Positions 31,518 through 43,148 of a DNA stretch of 64,000 bases are shown here, piece by piece (position 1 is the first letter of the stretch; each line of letters opens with the position of its first letter). Origin of the DNA: Lactuca virosa. Lineage: Eukaryota > Streptophyta > Magnoliopsida > Asterales > Asteraceae. The stretch covers positions 176,103,691 to 176,167,690 of the forward strand of contig CAKMRJ010005634.1 of assembly GCA_928212115.1 (NCBI GenBank), in the 5' to 3' direction. Both the position numbers and the translations under genes were made by a program. A model generated the notes under the pieces. The model did no database searches, was not told the DNA's origin, and saw only the letters and a program-made list of their open reading frames with translations.

Positions 31518-32064
31518 ACGGATTTTTCGGTATCTCAAAGGTTGCCCAAAACTGGGCCTTTGGTATCCGAAAAATCCCGAATTTGACCTTTATGCTTTTG
31601 CAGACAGCAACTATGGCGGGTGTGAGCTTGATAGAAAATCGACTTCAGGAGGATGCCAGTTTCTTGGAGATAGACTGGTCTCATGGCAGTGCAAGAAGCA
31701 GCATACGGTCTCAACCTCAACAGCAGAAGCGGAATATGTAGCTGCGTCTGCCTGTTGTTCTCAAGTCATATGGATCCAACATCAGCTGTTGGACTACGGT
31801 TTGAATTATCTAGAAACCCCAATTTTTTGTGATAATGAGGCTGCTATTCAAATCGCTAAAAATCCTGTCCAACATTCCAAAACCAAGCACATTGACATCA
31901 AAATTCATTTTATTAGAGATTGCTATGAGCGTTCGCTCATTAGGCTAGAACATGTTCACACTGATAATAATGTGGCGGACTTGTTCACAAAGCCTTTTCA
32001 CAAAGCTCGATTCGATGTGCTTGTGGGATTTTTAAAAATGATTCGTTTTGAGGATTTTTTTTAG
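31507..32064 (+). pseudogene. Copia RNase H, frameshifted end of pol (element X)
   Basis: 185 codons: KRIFRYLKGCPKLGLWYPK, FADSNYGGCELDRKSTSGG, STAEAEYVAASACCSQ, FCDNEAAIQIAKNPVQHSKT and VADLFTKPF. These are the full catalytic set of copia RNase H. It is separated from RT by what looks like one extra base, and otherwise intact to its TAG. Confidence 0.88.
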
Positions 32065-33515
32065 GTTTTTCTTAGTTTAAATTTGAGCATTTCAGTCATT
32101 TCATTCTCTTCCATGCACAAATTTAGGGGGAGAAATAAACAAAAATCCAAAAACATTAAAAATTTCAGAAAAATCAAAAATATTGTCTCTAACAGTTTTG
32201 CTTGTTGATAAAAGACTGGGAAGTGATATTATCAAGTAATAACAGGCAATCTGAGTCTGCGTAACGTACCCAAAGTTGAAGGGTCTATGCTCTGGGTTTG
32301 ATGCGCGGTAGGCACGAAAGATTATAAATGGACTTGACTAGGCAGAGTTGAACTTAAGAAATTCTTAGACTTGACAAATCTTAACCTAGTTAGATCCATT
32401 TAGCCTGACAATATGACGCTTGGATAGGTTGAGCAGGGAGATATATATGGGAATCGACTCGTCACATTAAATGAACCCGTACTTGGAACCGTGGATTAAC
32501 TTCTCCTCGATGTGCGGATTCTGTCCTTAAATCCGGTATTGATGGGGCGACTGGTAAATTCCGATAAGTTAGGTCTGTAGAAAATTGTTTTCTTTCTCTT
32601 CCTATCTGTCAGTCATATGTTGCCTCCTCTGCGTGATTGGAAGAGATCCGACCTGGACAGCAACATATGCAAATCTATCTCTCTGCATATTAAATCTATG
32701 AAATTCTTCCCATCTGTTAGCCATATACTGTCTCCTTTGCGTGACTCATAATCCGACCTGGTACACAGTATATGCACCCTTCTACATCTTAATCCCTCTA
32801 AAAACTATAATTAATAATAGTCTGAATTCATCCTCTCTCTTAATGATTGTCTTCTCACCCGATGTAAGGAGTACTCTGGAAGTTCTTGATTACGGGGGCA
32901 TATCAGGAAGCGGGAAACATGTTCAAGTACAATTAACAATTGAACTCTCAAAGATTGTCTATAGATCTCGCTGCTCAATTTAGGTGGACAACAATATCCC
33001 TGGTCGTCGTCAGGTGAATGGTCCTTAAGATATAGTATCTAGGAACTTAAGCTCACCTGTCTTGTAACAAATAGTAATGTCCAAAATCTGTCACGATTTT
33101 TCGTGTTTAAGTAGACCACAATACTGGCGATCGACCAGATAAAGATGTGAAGATGAAAGGTACCGACAAGCGGATTAAGGCTGTCTAACAACTTTGATCC
33201 CAGTGTCACAAGATCTTGTTAGTAGTGTTGAAATAAATTTTGTTTGTTCAAAAATTAAATTTTCCTTTGTTTTATTTTATTTTTAATTTTTATTCTAATT
33301 TTATTTTATTTTTTATAATTGTCAAAATTTATTTTTTAAATCCTTTAATTCTTAAATTTTAGAAATTAGTTTATTTTTAGTTTAATTTTAATTTTAATTT
33401 TAATTTAATTTTATTTTTATTTTAAATAAATCCTCAAGAGATTTATTCTTAAAAATTTTATCGGGATAAAAGACTGGGTTTTACACTGTGTGGGAGACTG
33501 GTTATTTCGAGGAAG
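32065..33515 (+). other. Non-coding region between pol and the third ORF of X
   Basis: Begins with ATGCACAAATTTAGGGGGAG and an AAAATCCAAAAA-type module shared with Y. It then contains the hairpin pair (32,599-32,780) and a T/A-rich tract (33,230-33,430). No coding frame stands out. Confidence 0.6.
32599..32780 (+). repeat. Duplicated hairpin with compensatory stem changes (element X)
   Basis: Copy 1 pairs CATATGTTGC (32,614-32,623) with GCAACATATG (32,660-32,669), loop 36. Copy 2 pairs CATATACTGT (32,722-32,731) with ACAGTATATG (32,765-32,774), loop 33. Both loops carry CTCCT(C/T)TGCGTGA and ATCCGACCTGG. The stems differ at three positions and each change is matched on the other arm. Confidence 0.8.
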
Positions 33516-33523
33516 TATAAAAC
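33516..33523 (+). promoter_or_regulatory. Internal TATA box before the third ORF of X
   Basis: AAGTATAAAACAAAG, followed by CT-rich sequence resembling a plant 5' leader (33,545-33,610). A donor-like CGAAG|GTATGATG follows near 33,658, and an acceptor-like GTTTAG lies just before the ORF at 34,077-34,082. A leader intron is possible. Confidence 0.45.
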
Positions 33524-33743
33524 AAAGAGTTTACTTCCGTAAACCCTTTTCCACCTCCTCCTCTCCCTTTACAGCCGCAATCACATTCTCTCTCTCTACT
33601 CTCTCTCATCGAAATTTTTGTTGAAGTTTTTGAGAAATCGGCCTAGTACATCTCGAAGGTATGATGAATCCGACCATGGATATGCTCTCTATTCGCCATT
33701 CCGACCAAAAACGAAGGAGTAATCGAAGTTTAAAGTTTTGTCG

Positions 33744-33975
33744 GCGTTTACTGTTCACGAGGAGTTTACGGTTTCGGATCATTCAAGAACCGTAAACCCA
33801 AAGTGGTCTTACGACCGTAAACCCGAGTTTTGGTCTTACGACCGTAAACCCGAGTTTTGGTCTTACGACCGTAAACTCAGTTTACGGTCTGTTGACCATC
33901 TTTGACCGTAAACCCATGCTTGACTTCCTTTGACCGTAAACTCCAATGTTTGACTATTTTGACCATAAACTCCAA
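33744..33975 (+). repeat. Palindrome-related repeats upstream of the third ORF of X
   Basis: Repeats of GGTCTTACGACCGTAAACCC and TTTGACCGTAAACTCC. These are the same ACCGTAAAC motifs found in the LTR and gag leader. Confidence 0.85.
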
Positions 33976-34094
33976 TATTTTGTAGTCAAACTAATTTTTA
34001 AAAGCCAAAATAAATTGTCTAATTGAGAAAACTAAATGATTTAACTTGTTAAAATCCTGTGTTTTCTTACTTGGCTTGTTTAGTGCAAAAAAAA

Positions 34095-36860
34095 ATGGCC
34101 AATCTTAAGTTCGCGGATATGCACAATTTGGCGATCGTGTTGGATGATCCTCCAGTCGCTCATGCGGAGTTCAAATCCATGATCTACAGGCTAAGGGAGT
34201 GCTGCTTATCCTATGTCATCACAGTAAATCCCGTCATTTATCAAAACATCATCCGGGAATTTTGGCAAACTGTAAAAATGGAAAAGGTCAACGGAGAGAT
34301 AACAATTGAAGCCATAGTCAAAGGTTGCAAGATCACTATTACGGAGGAGTACATCAGAATTACTTTGCTTGTCGTTGATGAATCTAATTTCCCTACTGAA
34401 ATTGGAATTGAAGATGTACAAAGGGTTCTTGAGAGGATGGGATACGAGGGTATCTACCCTCCCACAGTGAAGAAGCTCCTGCCTCCTTACTGGCGATTCC
34501 TGGCACACGTGTTCGTGAGCTGCATTTCTGGCAGGAGATCAGGAGCCGATGAGATCTCTCTCAGAAACACCGGGGCAATTGTCTCCTTGGCTGCTGGCAT
34601 AAAGTTTAATTTCTCAAAGTTCATTCTTGATGAGTTCTCGGTGAACATTAATGCCATTACCCGGGGGACCAGAGATGCATTTCTACTTTATCCAAGGCTT
34701 ATCCAAGTGTTTGTCGACGATCAGTTTCCAGAAATGGTCAAGGATGGTGACAAGTTGGATATCAAATCCTTGGGCCCTCACACAGTTGGTCTTATCAAGC
34801 AAAATAGAAAGGGCAAAGTCGTTTTTCAAGGATTGCATCCTCTGGTCAAATTTGGAAAATTTGCTGAAATTGACGAGTCTTCTGAGTCGCATGGAACGTC
34901 AGAGAAAATGTCATCTGAGCCAACTTCCTCCGAGAGGGTCATTTCTGAAAATGTCATCACTGTCTCATATCATGAAGAAGAAGAAGATCCAGCTGTTAAT
35001 GCTGATGTAGCTTCGGAACATGAATTGACATCCGCTTGGGTTCAAGAAGATTCTCACAGGGGGTCGGGGTCAGAAACTGACTTGTATGAAGACCTGGATC
35101 TCACAGGTTTTGACAATGATGAAATTCCTATTAATTTTGGGAGTAACGAGGATTTCCTGACAGGGGTAAACCTCAATGAGTTGCTCGACAATGTCAATGA
35201 AGTTGCTAAACCGGCAACTGAGACAAGGGAAGAAGAAGATGTTCTTGAAGCTACACCTCCACCAACCAAAACATCGGCGGAAATAGCAATTCCTATGGTG
35301 GTGACGTCAGGGATTCCTCCCCTTGATGTTGTCTTACCTACATCTGCGCCGATGGAAAGTGATCCTCCAGTCACTCAAACTACACCTTCTCCTAGCAAAA
35401 GACGAAGACTTGACCCAAGACTGGTGACTCAAAGTGCTTCAGCTCCACCAACAACAACCCCAGTCATAGTCTCAACTGAGCCAATCAGTGAAGGTCCCAG
35501 TACCTTCTACGAAACCGGTGGCTCGTCCTTCGCAACGGACTTCTCTCCTCCGAGGCCAGAGCACGACGCTACCTCTGTCAAGTTAGCAACGCTCTTGGAC
35601 AGAGAACCATTTTCAACATCACCCTTGCGTGGCAAAGGAATTTATATAGGGGGTGATAACACAGGAGAAGAAGGTCTTACACTTTTTGGTCTTCAGAAGC
35701 AGGTCGATGCTCTGAGTCAGAAAAATGTCGAGTTGGATCAGAGGAATATTGAGCTTGACATTAAGGTCGCAGGCCTTCAAGCTGAAAACACACAACTCAG
35801 TATTCAAATGGCAGAACTTAATGAAGAAAATGATGCGAAGACCAAACAAATTACAGATCTCCAGACTCATTTTGGCCTTCTGACCGCCAGTTACTATGAC
35901 TTGAAGAAAAAGCTGGAAGATAAGTTTGGGGGCGAATTCAAGTCATCTGTTGAAGAGCCACAGATTTATCTTCCTAATTAAGATGCTCCCATTGCTCCTA
36001 CAACTATCAGAACCACCACCGTCGTAGACCGCTTTGAAAAGGAACCAGAGCAAGCTCCACGTGGAAAGGCCTTAAAACGCAAGAAGTCGACCCAGGAATC
36101 TGAAAAGGGTCAACTTCTATTCAAACGAAGCGCAGATCATAAGGCGCCCTAGGATAAACAACAGGTTACTGTTACGGATCTGGGCGAAAATCGCTTTAGA
36201 GACATTTATGGTGACAGGTCTGGAATCATCTCATGGGGATTCCATGACACGATGAACATGTTCATGGTAAGGAGAAAGAGCGGCAAAAATGAACTATACA
36301 AAGACGCTCACGACTTTGACTCTTTTACCAAGATTGATCTTATTGAGCTGTCTAAGGCTCCTTTCTCCAATCCTTCAAATAATCCCAGGGCGAGCCAGTT
36401 TAAATCGTTTTTGGAAGATCAAGTTGCCAAAGGATTTCCTTCGATGAAGACTGCTCAGTCAATCGTCAAGGTTCACCCTAATGTGCTTGATCCCAAGACT
36501 GATCATCCACTTAAACAAGTGATGTGGCCAGCTACCGCACAAGTGAAACAAGTCCCTGTTCTTCAAAACTACCCTGATGGTTCTCTTGCATCCATGCTGT
36601 ATTGGGTATATGATGAATTAGCAGATGCCGCTGTCATCAAGCTTAAAGATGATTGCATCCGTCTCTATGAGAAAAGGGACTTGCTTCAATTTCACAAATG
36701 AGACATTCATCATCTTGCTACTCAGCAGATTAAGGTGGCTGAAACAATATTCGAGCCCGCGGCGAAAGAATACACGGCGATGGTGGCTGAGATCATTGAA
36801 AAGAAGATGTGGAATGGAGCAATGGGAACGCCGGATGTTCTGGTGGTCGACAAGGATTGA
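34095..36860 (+). pseudogene. Long third ORF downstream of pol (element X), three in-frame stops
   Basis: Start ATGGCCAATCTTAAG (an upstream in-frame ATG lies at 34,059). The first 629 codons, to TAA at 35,979, begin with a domain I recognise from Asteraceae copia proteins: FADMHNLAIVLDD, SYVITVNPVIYQNIIREFW, PPYWRFLAHVFVSCISGR and AAGIKFNFSKFILDE. An acidic Pro/Ser/Thr-rich middle follows, then a coiled-coil-like heptad tract (about 35,700-35,920). The same frame continues past TAA, TAG (36,150) and TGA (36,699) to 36,860, including 36,252-36,701 (DLIELSKAPFSNPSN). All three stops could arise by C-to-T change. Role unknown. It lies on its own TATA box with the polypurine tract just beyond. 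Confidence 0.75.
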
Positions 36861-36878
36861 GTCTAAGCTAGAACCAAA

Positions 36879-36891
36879 CCAAGGGGGAGAT
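36879..36891 (+). other. Polypurine tract of copia X
   Basis: CCAAGGGGGAGAT directly before the 3' LTR. Confidence 0.85.
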
Positions 36892-37268
36892 TGAAGGACC
36901 CTGGAAATGGTTTGGTCTAGGCTTTCACTGTTTTGTGTTCAGAATGAGTCTGTTATAGTGTTTATGGGTTGTTTGTTGATTGTTGAACTTTTTGTGTGTT
37001 TACGGCCGTAAACTGTGTTTACGGCCGTAAACACGTTTACGACCGTAAACTATGTTTACGGTCGCAAACCCAGTTTATGGTCGTGTCTTGTATATATAGA
37101 GGAGGTGTTAGTCTTTTAGTGGTTGTTGATGCCATAGAGTCCTATCGAGTTGTACCAGACGATTTTCTCAATATAATCGTGTGCAAGCTTGATTTCTTTT
37201 CATCTTATTCTTATTCTGTGATTGATTGTTGCTTAACTACTGGTAAAGATCCATATTTGGACCTTACA
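36892..37268 (+). repeat. 3' LTR of copia X (377 bp)
   Basis: Same length as the 5' LTR with six differences that I count. Four of the six lie in the palindrome cluster. Confidence 0.93.
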
Positions 37269-37273
37269 AGATG

Positions 37274-39101
37274 GTACGGTGCCTTGGCAATTGTTGCCGC
37301 ACTAGGAATCAGATCGTTCCAAAATTCCACTTGCCTCATAGGAGGCACACCCGGTAACTCCTCGGGAAAACATCAGGGAAATTGTGTACAACAAGAACAT
37401 CAGAAATGGAAACTAATCCCTTCTCCTCATCCTAAGTATCCACTACATATGCCAGATAACCCATACACCCATGCTTCAAACTCTGTCTCGCCCTGGCGGC
37501 AGAACAGAAGGTTGATCCTGACCTAGTACCCTCACCGTAGATGGTCAGCACTCCCCCACTAGGATCTCGAACTGTCACGAACTGCCTCTCACAGTCAATC
37601 ATAGCCCCAAATCGGCTCAACCAATCCATGCCCACGATAACAAAAATATCTCCCATAACAATAGGGATAAGATGTATCAGATATCCAATACCAAAAATCT
37701 TTAACACACAATCCCGATAGATGTCAGTAGTGGATATCGGACGCTCATCGGGTATAGAGGCCCTCAATGGCCTGCTCAAGGCCTCCCGCGTAATACTAAA
37801 ACCACAACAAAAAGATGATGACACAAAAAGACCGACTCGCACCCGAGTCAAACAGCTTAAGCGTAAGTACAAAATTCACAATAAAAGTACCAACATGAAC
37901 AATAACATAAGCAACATAAATAAATCAACAGAATAATAAAGAACACATACTAGCCACAACGTTTGGAGCTACTCGGGCCTCCTTTGCTATCAACTGAAAT
38001 GCTTTCCCTCGAGCCCTCAATGTCTCGACCTTCCCCTGCCTGCCATCAGTAATACGCAGGGACGCAGGGGCCGGAGTCCGAACTGCCCTAGATGCAAGCT
38101 GAGGACACTCGGCCCTCAAATGACATGTCTGGTTGCAATTGAAGCAAACCTGAAATCCCTTGGGGAAATCCCTAGCCAAATGTCCCTCCTTTCCATACAT
38201 GTAGCAATCCGTCCCTGACCGACAAGGTCCCTCATGCCCCTTGCCGCACTTACTGCAAGTGCGACCCTTCTGGCCTCCAGCTCTCGATTCAGTAGGCTTA
38301 GACCGCTTAGTCGCCGACTGTGACTGCACTGGTCTCCTATCTCTCACCTAGATCTCCCTCTCCTCTCTAGCCTTGGTCTCCAACTCAATCTCCCTCCTCC
38401 TAGCATTGATCTGCAGCTCAGCCAATGTCTGATACGAAGTGTTCACCACAAACTCATGGATTTTTCTCCTCAGAATACTCAGATACCGACTCAAACGTGC
38501 CTACTCAGTAGAAACGTGCTCAGGACAAAACAAGGCCCTCTCATAAAACACCCTAGTGATCTCAGTTACCGTCTCTGACTTCTTCTTGAGAGACAGGAAC
38601 TCCTGGGCCAACTTCTTTCTCTCTTTTAACCACATGTACAAAATCATCTCTAAACATCTTAGTAAATCTCTCACAGGTCACCGTAGAACGCTATGCAAGA
38701 GAATAATCAGCCGTCACAAACTTCCACCAATCCTTCACTCCCAAGCAAAGCAGGTTCAGCGCGGAATGAAACCTCGGATTCTCCGGACAAGAACAAGTGA
38801 AAAAACAACCATCAACATTGGAAATCCATCTCATCACAACAATCGGATCTTGGGTCCCATCAAACTCGGGTGGCTTCGTATTGTTGAACTCCCGGTACCA
38901 CAACGAATCAGCAACCTCAGTGACGGTGACATAGTGCTCTTCAAAAGTCTCAATCAACGTGGTCTTAATAGACCGAAACATCTCTGGAATAGCCCCTCTG
39001 ATTGTTGCGGCCATCTCGGCGGCAACAATCCTACGGATCTCATCATCACTGGCACTCGGCCTCTCGGGGTCACTAGAGCCTGAACCTTGGGTAACCACCA
39101 T
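37274..39101 (-). pseudogene. Ty3/gypsy gag and protease, decayed (element G2)
   Basis: In element sense, gag starts ATGGTGGTTACCC at 39,101. 136 codons contain the capsid start (PPEFDGTQDPIVVMRWI, GVKDWWKFV), then break near 38,690. After intermediate frame pieces, 38,347-37,925 holds three cysteine clusters: CSKCGKGHEGPC, a damaged CYMYGKEGHLARDF (two cysteines lost) and CFNCNQTCHLRAEC. Protease follows at 37,872-37,432 with VGMDWLSRFGAMIDC; the DSG active-site triad is not readable. RT resumes at 24,887, across copia X. The capsid and knuckle layout matches G1's gag, so G2 is a related but older gypsy element. Confidence 0.85.
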
Positions 39102-39944
39102 ACTAAAACATACAAGAAAACCATCAGAATCAGGCTAAAGCGCATACATAAACATTCACACACTCCTATAATTTCCTTAGTTCCTTAAGATTCCTTCTTG
39201 AGTCGCATACGGATCCGATGCTTTCAGTAGTACGAGCCCAATACTACCTTCTACACTAACCTGTATTTCTCTCAAGTCGTCCTCTCAAGATCCTAAGTCG
39301 CAAGGATTCTATTCTCAAGATCAGCTATATACTCGCCATGTTGGTTCCTCGGAACCACTACTAAGCATCTAGACACTCATTCTAGACTGTTCCCCAGCAC
39401 TGCTCTGCCTCACAAGATCTCCGTTGTTCTCGCTATTTGCTTTGCGCATGCCAATCATACACAATCCGAGACTCGATAAACATTCGAATAAATGATCCTA
39501 CCTCAAATCCACAACCAAGGGAGGAACAAGAAGAAAGGCCAAATCAGGCATTTTAAGGCTATAAAATCCTAACTATGTACAATTATACAACATACACTAA
39601 GCAAATAGCAATGACATATTCAATCTCATAAGAACAAACTCCTAGGCTAAAGGCATCATAGTTAAGACAACACTATCACACCATTCCTGGAGGATCCTTA
39701 GCCTACTACTAACTATCATGCAGTTCTATCAACTCATAAAATATCAGCTCTACATTACTCATAATATAAATTGAGATATTTTGGGAAACTACCGTTGGAG
39801 CTCTGGTTGATTGTACACACTGCTTCACTGGGTTTTTCTCTTCTGTAAAAATCTTCATTTCTTTGAAAAGTTCTTATGAAATCTTTAGATCCTTAATTTG
39901 AGTTTGGAATTACCCTAGAGTTCATCCAAATCTCTCAAACCAGG
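39102..39944 (-). other. 5' leader of gypsy element G2
   Basis: About 840 bases between gag and the primer-binding site, without a convincing ORF. Nothing else recognised. Confidence 0.55.
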
Positions 39945-39957
39945 GCTCTGATACCAA
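39945..39957 (-). other. Primer-binding site of G2
   Basis: Reads TTGGTATCAGAGC on the minus strand, complementary to initiator tRNA-Met, two bases from the LTR. Confidence 0.9.
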
Positions 39958-39959
39958 AT

Positions 39960-41610
39960 TGTAACATTTCAAATTTCAAACAAAAAGTTTTATTTTTAAG
40001 TTACCCAAAACATTGTTCATAAACCAAGTTATCGGAAAAACACAAGTATCAGATACAAATCATCGTCATAAAATATCAGAGTATCACAAAATGCCCAGTA
40101 ACAAATCTCCCGGCGAGTATGTACAATCAGACCTTTGTCTTCCCGCGATCCTCAGAAGTACCTGAAACACATATAATCAACAACAGTAAGCACGAAGCGT
40201 AGTGAGTTCCGCAAGATACCACATACATCACAACATAAATAAACAGCTATGGGTTATCAGCAACCATGGGGACTATCATCCGTCCCAGTAGGCAAACAGC
40301 ACGCATTGTGGTTCATCAGCAACCCTGGAGACTATCCGCAGTCTCAGTCACACATAAACAACATAACACAATAATAACAGTTAGACCCAGCTGGTCATCA
40401 CAAATACAACTATTCTACCACAAAGGTAAGAATAAGTTAGGAGACTCATATGATACTGATGACATATAAATCTCACACCCGAACTGCCGAAACTAGACTC
40501 TGCCTAATAACACAATAATTAACCCTTGTTAATAATTAAGGTCCATAACTCAACTCACAAGTCCAAATCCCACAACTATGCCCCTTAAGGGCAAAAAGAC
40601 CATTTTTCCCCTTCCATGGTCCAAAACCCTATATCTTAACCAAAAGTCAAAAGTCAGCAAAAGTCAATTGCCCAGTGCGTACGTTGGGGATATACTCCTC
40701 CCAAGATATGCATACTTGAAGAACTAGGAGGATCGGGGTGAGGCTTGGGTACTCTGGGCATAGCCAGAAGTACGTGGGGCGTATGTCGTCTGACCCCAAA
40801 AATCACTTCAAGATGTCTTAATCGTTAAGACATGCAATCCAAACATAGATCTGACCCGCATAAAACGTCTTAATCCATAAATTCCATAACTTTAAGCCTT
40901 TGCATGGCTGAAAAGAGCTTAAAACTTAAAATCCTAACTTAATCCATACTCAACACCAACAAACTCATGCATGGCTTGAAAGGGATCATCAAGCAACCAT
41001 TTTTATGAATCTAAGCACTCTACTACATCTAAAAGGACAACCAAAATAATTTGGAGTAACCCATACTCACAAAAGTCCAACTTTGGGACAAAAAGTTCAT
41101 AATAACCCATTTAAGAGATCTAGAAAGAAGCACATCAAGGTATAAATTTTATACCTTCAAAAGATGCACAAAGTGAGGTAGTTTCTGGATCCACAAGCTT
41201 GCAAGCATCACCACCTTCTTCAATAGTCTTCTTCTTCAACAACAATGCACCAAAATCACTAAGAAGCTTTAAAATATTCACACACAAGGCTTATTCTTGA
41301 GATTAGCATTTGGAAGGACTGGAGGCTGATTATGGGAGGTCCAAGGGTGAGTTAATTTACTTAAATAGGGGTGAAACCCTAAAATTTAGGGTTTAGAGGC
41401 TGAGATAGTACGCCCAGCGTACCACATATACGCCTCGCGTACTAGCATGGATTCCGCATTCCAGGTCTCTCACAAGTACGATGTGCGTACCTCACGTACG
41501 TCCAACGTACGGGCTAAAATGCAAGTCTTTTAACAACAAGGGACCAATAATGCAAACTTTAATCAGGCCAAGGGCTAAAATGGAAATACCTGAAAATCGG
41601 ATGCTATAAT
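39960..41610 (-). mobile_element. 5' LTR of gypsy element G2, about 1.65 kb
   Basis: On the plus strand it opens TGTAACATTTC beside the primer site. The far edge is blurred by the (CA)n tract starting about 41,613. In element sense it has palindromes of type GTACGC-CCA-GCGTAC (41,408-41,512), a TATTTAA box near 41,360, related GTACG motifs at 40,675-40,790 and a GGTTATCAGCAACC tandem repeat (40,252-40,345). The conserved CACTA(A/C)GC...GCTTAC motif lies at 40,186-40,210 and TTTCAG|GTAC at 40,162. The position equivalent to the donor in other LTRs (about 40,449) reads ATGAGT, not GTGAGT. Confidence 0.75.
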
Positions 41611-41612
41611 AT

Positions 41613-41780
<168 letters not shown>

Positions 41781-42097
41781 ATACTATCTATATACATTTT
41801 TATACATATATAATGTTTGTATGTGTATAAATATGTATACACACATTTTTAAAATGAATAAATACATATACCTATATTTACATATCTTGATAAACCTGTT
41901 TATATATTATAAAGTGTCTTTATATATTTTTAAAGGTATAAATACGATTTTCAGTATATAAATACATTTTTATTTCTTTAAAGGTATAGATAGACTAATT
42001 GGATATGATTGAAACCATGTTTGAATGCAATGAATGATAACACGAAAGAGTAAATAATTTCATCATCTGATTTAGATTAAGAAAGCTTGATTACAAC

Positions 42098-42364
42098 CAA
42101 GGTTTTAAAAAGCTCGTCATGGTTTCGCCATGGCGCGACATGGCTCCAAGGCTTGAACCGGTTGTCACACTTTAACAAAATGTCGTTTTAAGTCATATAT
42201 GTATATAAAAATAAATTATAGTAGAATATAAATATAGAATTATTAATTATATACAAAATTGTCGCCTTAAATCACGTCTTACAAACGACATGACTCGTCA
42301 TGACTCGTAAAACCTTGAGGTTTGACATTGCTGCCAGACACGCCTAACATTATTTAGAACCTTG
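42098..42364. mobile_element. MITE with CAAGGTTYTAAA inverted ends
   Basis: CAAGGTTTTAAA at the left and TTTAGAACCTTG at the right form the inverted ends. The flanks carry ATTACAAC on both sides (8 bases; the match extends to CTTGATTACAAC). An 8-base duplication suggests a hAT-type non-autonomous element. No coding capacity. Confidence 0.7.
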
Positions 42365-42654
42365 ATTACAACTGTTGAGTGTAAAAATCACAAAAGGCTT
42401 ACTTTACCTTCTAACTAACATCCTTATTTATAGGCTGAAAAAAAAAAGAGATTCAGTTAAAGAATAACCAATAAGGTTATGACACCTAAGCAATGACAGG
42501 TTGTATAACAGTTAAGCAAACTTCACTTTGAAACCTAAGTGATTACATTCTGAAACTAACAATCTATCATAACTATACAATGAGGACTAAGATACTACTT
42601 TGAAAGCTTTCGCAATCAGACACAAACACAACACATACAAACACCGAGACCTAA

Positions 42655-42762
42655 ACCAACACTATATATAGTGTTAGTTTTAGTGTGGGTTTGGAGTAAT
42701 ATAGTGTAAATTTTAGTGTAAAAATATACTTTTAGTGTATGTTTGAAGATGCCCCAAGTATT
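42655..42762. mobile_element. Possible MITE fragment, TAGTGT-rich
   Basis: Repeated TATAGTGTTAGTTTTAGTGT-type sequence ending GTTTGAAGATGCCCC, which resembles the ends of GGGCATCTTCAAAC MITEs and the element at 51,888-52,343. The left end is unclear. 42,365-43,148 otherwise shows no gene; 42,930-43,148 looks like old LTR promoter sequence (GTATTTAAAGGCAC). Confidence 0.35.
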
Positions 42763-43148
42763 AATAGCTATAATGAATAACTAACTTATTTACCTAAATT
42801 TTGTACTTGTTATTTATAATGAAATTGGTTGATAAAAAATTATAAGACATGAACATGGACACACTTTTAACTTTTGACAAAGAATCAAAAGCCTATAACG
42901 ATATTATAACATCTTATTCCCGGTATGTATTTTCTTATGTTGGGATTTATTAGTTTTGGCCTTGGACAAGTTGAGTTGTGATTTTTCGATTTGGGCCTAG
43001 TTGGCCCATTAAGGCGCGACGTGCTCCCGTACCATAGGCTTGACGGGATTTTAGGATTTTCTTTGTATTTAAAGGCACTTAAACCCTATGATTTGTTCAT
43101 TCTTTAGCCTCTTTGACCCCTATAGCTTGTGTTTGAAAACCCTAGCCT

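Larger units (their letters stand above)
24888..37268 (+). mobile_element. Complete Ty1/copia Sirevirus-like element X, 12.4 kb
   Basis: Two 377-bp LTRs (24,888-25,264 and 36,892-37,268) flanked by the target duplication AGATG (24,883-24,887 and 37,269-37,273). I count six mismatches between the LTRs (~1.6%), so this is a young insertion in G2's RT gene. Contents are the primer site, gag, pol, a non-coding stretch with a covarying hairpin pair, an internal TATA box, a third ORF and a polypurine tract. Pol has what looks like a single one-base frameshift, gag has two and the third ORF has three stops. Confidence 0.93.
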
